From assembly GCA_021797385.1 (NCBI GenBank), contig JAJZZW010000036.1, positions 1 to 13,702 on the forward strand: 13,702 nt of DNA, given 5' to 3'. The position numbers and the translations under genes were made by a program. This document shows, piece after piece, positions 12,614 through 13,702 of this stretch (its first letter is position 1; each line of letters opens with the position of its first letter). This DNA comes from Thermoplasmata archaeon (GTDB lineage Archaea; Thermoplasmatota; Thermoplasmata; Thermoplasmatales; Thermoplasmataceae). The notes under the pieces were generated by a model. That model was not told the origin of the DNA and searched no databases. It saw only the letters and a program-made list of their open reading frames with translations.

Positions 12614-13702
12614 ATGAAGTTTGCCGTACTTATTGGCTGGAACGGTTCTGTTATACAATCTTTCCTCAAGGCAGGTGAGGAAACTGGAAATGAGATAGAG
12701 ATAAAATATCCCAGACTTGATCCGGTTGATTCTGAATTCATTGATTTTATTAAGGATGCCGATGCAGTATTCATACATCATTTCTCCGGGGAAAATATAT
12801 ATAACAATATTCTTGAGGATATTGAGTCCGTAATTAAAAATAAAAAGAATGTTATTGCCATAGACCCGATACTCAGCAGCTATTCCACTGTAAGCAAATA
12901 TGTTGAGGAAAAAGTATCTAATTATTATTTCTACGGTGGGTATGAAAACATCAAAAATATGGTACTATTCATTGAAAACCTGATCGATGGCTGCAAATAT
13001 GAAGATCCAGTAGAGATGCCTTTCTCCGGTATATATAACTACGGCAATCAGAATTATTCCAGGAAGGCCGGCATACTCTTCTATAGAACTGCATGGGTTG
13101 ATAATGATACCGGCATTGTGAGGTCTATAATTGATGAACTGAACAACAGGAAAATATCGGCAATACCCGTGTTCACCAATGGATTCGGAGATAAATCCAG
13201 AAATATTAAAAGTGCTGAGGAATGTATCCAGGAGTATTTCTACAAGGATGGAAAACCGGCTGTAGATGCAGTTATCAACCTGCTTTCATTTTCACTGATA
13301 AAAAAGGAGGACAAAACCACACTTATGGAACTGGGTGTACCAGTTTTCCAGGGGCTTATTTACTATTATAAAGAGGAAAAGGAATGGCTGGACTCTTCAG
13401 GCCTGGATGTAGTTTCAACAATAATGAGCGCAATGCTTCCAGAAATGGACGGCACAATAGAACCTGTTCTAATAGGGCTAATCAAAAAGATATATAATCA
13501 TGGCACCGTATACAGGGAGCTCGTCCCGGTTAAGGATCAGGTAAATTACATGGCTGGTAGAATCAGCAGGTGGATTGACCTTAAATATAAGAAAAACAGT
13601 GATAAAAAAATTGCAATAATACTCCATTCAGGGTCCTCCTTCAAGGATCTTGAGGCCAATATCGGCACTGCAACGGGACTGGATACACTCAATTCTGTTT
13701 CA
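12614..13702 (+). CDS. cobN: Cobaltochelatase CobN / Mg-chelatase H-type subunit, N-terminal part (3' end outside window)
   Basis: The open frame from ATG 12614 runs 363 codons to the right edge without a stop. Recognisable CobN/BchH features are the N-terminal Rossmann-like half, MPFSGIYNYGNQNY followed by KAGILFYRTAWVDND (the family's igilfyr segment), NLLSF, LGVPVFQGL, AMLPEMDGTIEP, and the KKIAIILHSGSSF...ANIGTATGLDTLNSV stretch (around residues 333-362), matching the canonical kiAii...pp..aniG.A.gLDt..S. The full protein is usually 1100-1300 residues, so only about the first quarter to third is here. The enzyme's large subunit inserts cobalt into the corrin ring (or a metal into a related tetrapyrrole) together with AAA+ partners, which are not in the window. 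Cobalt is the likely metal in a non-photosynthetic archaeon (inferred). Confidence 0.88.
   Translation, partial: MKFAVLIGWNGSVIQSFLKAGEETGNEIEIKYPRLDPVDSEFIDFIKDADAVFIHHFSGENIYNNILEDIESVIKNKKNVIAIDPILSSYSTVSKYVEEKVSNYYFYGGYENIKNMVLFIENLIDGCKYEDPVEMPFSGIYNYGNQNYSRKAGILFYRTAWVDNDTGIVRSIIDELNNRKISAIPVFTNGFGDKSRNIKSAEECIQEYFYKDGKPAVDAVINLLSFSLIKKEDKTTLMELGVPVFQGLIYYYKEEKEWLDSSGLDVVSTIMSAMLPEMDGTIEPVLIGLIKKIYNHGTVYRELVPVKDQVNYMAGRISRWIDLKYKKNSDKKIAIILHSGSSFKDLEANIGTATGLDTLNSVS

Noticed and set aside
12587..12781. 64-residue open frame on the minus strand at the cobN start
   Set aside because: It is antisense to the clear CobN N-terminus and the promoter between the divergent genes; no family resemblance.
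1..13702. CRISPR arrays, tRNA or rRNA genes
   Set aside because: No regularly spaced repeats, cloverleaf with a CCA-end pattern, or rRNA signature sequence was found on either strand.

Overview
The window reads as part of a moderately AT-rich archaeal chromosome, most likely from the Thermoplasmata (Ferroplasma/Acidiplasma/Cuniculiplasma-like). The evidence is: TATA-like boxes about 20-27 bases upstream of several start codons (leaderless mRNAs), GGAGGTGAT-type ribosome binding sites inside operons, archaeal families (DUF211, a TPP-riboswitch-controlled MFS transporter, CobN, a small NifX-like protein), and protein matches recognised by eye. The genus cannot be fixed without a database search.

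Layout. 1-284 (-): N-terminus of a secreted or membrane-anchored protein, cut by the window edge. 387-1061 (-): short methylenetetrahydrofolate-reductase-like protein. 1201-2169 (+): fusion of an Ap4A-hydrolase-type Nudix domain with a family-4-type uracil-DNA glycosylase domain that has lost most of its Fe-S ligands. 2147-3361 (-): MFS transporter directly behind a TPP riboswitch, so probably a thiamine or thiamine-precursor importer. 3504-4291 (-): two-gene operon, DUF211 plus a small VIT1/CCC1-like membrane protein. 4469-10849 (-): six tightly overlapping genes for a membrane-bound complex related to complex I and group 4 [NiFe] hydrogenases. 11172-11567 (-): NifX/FeMo-cofactor-domain protein. 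About 11730-11840 (+): decayed right end of an IS200/IS605-type element. 11981-12499 (-): O6-alkylguanine-DNA alkyltransferase. 12614-13702 (+): N-terminal part of cobaltochelatase CobN, cut by the window edge.

The centrepiece is the six-gene operon, in transcription order NuoH/HyfC-, HyfE-, NuoN/HyfF-, NuoD/HyfG-, NuoI+NuoB/HyfI- and NuoL/HyfB-like. It has every module needed for ion pumping, plus the N2-type [4Fe-4S] site. However, the large subunit lacks all four cysteines that hold the Ni-Fe centre: the ICGIC-type motif reads INGFH and the C-terminal CxxC is gone. It is therefore not a hydrogenase. It belongs with the little-characterised energy-converting-hydrogenase-related (Ehr-type) complexes between hydrogenases and complex I. 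The electron-entry part is reduced to a single-cluster ferredoxin segment fused to the small subunit. Donor and acceptor are not evident here.

Other notable points: the riboswitch's conserved 3' element is also the Shine-Dalgarno sequence of a TTG-started transporter; the UDG domain retains one of four cluster cysteines and has GQAPG in place of GE[AG]PG; and a palindrome lies between the TATA box and the inferred start site of the complex operon. The remaining genes are single housekeeping or repair genes with their own promoters.
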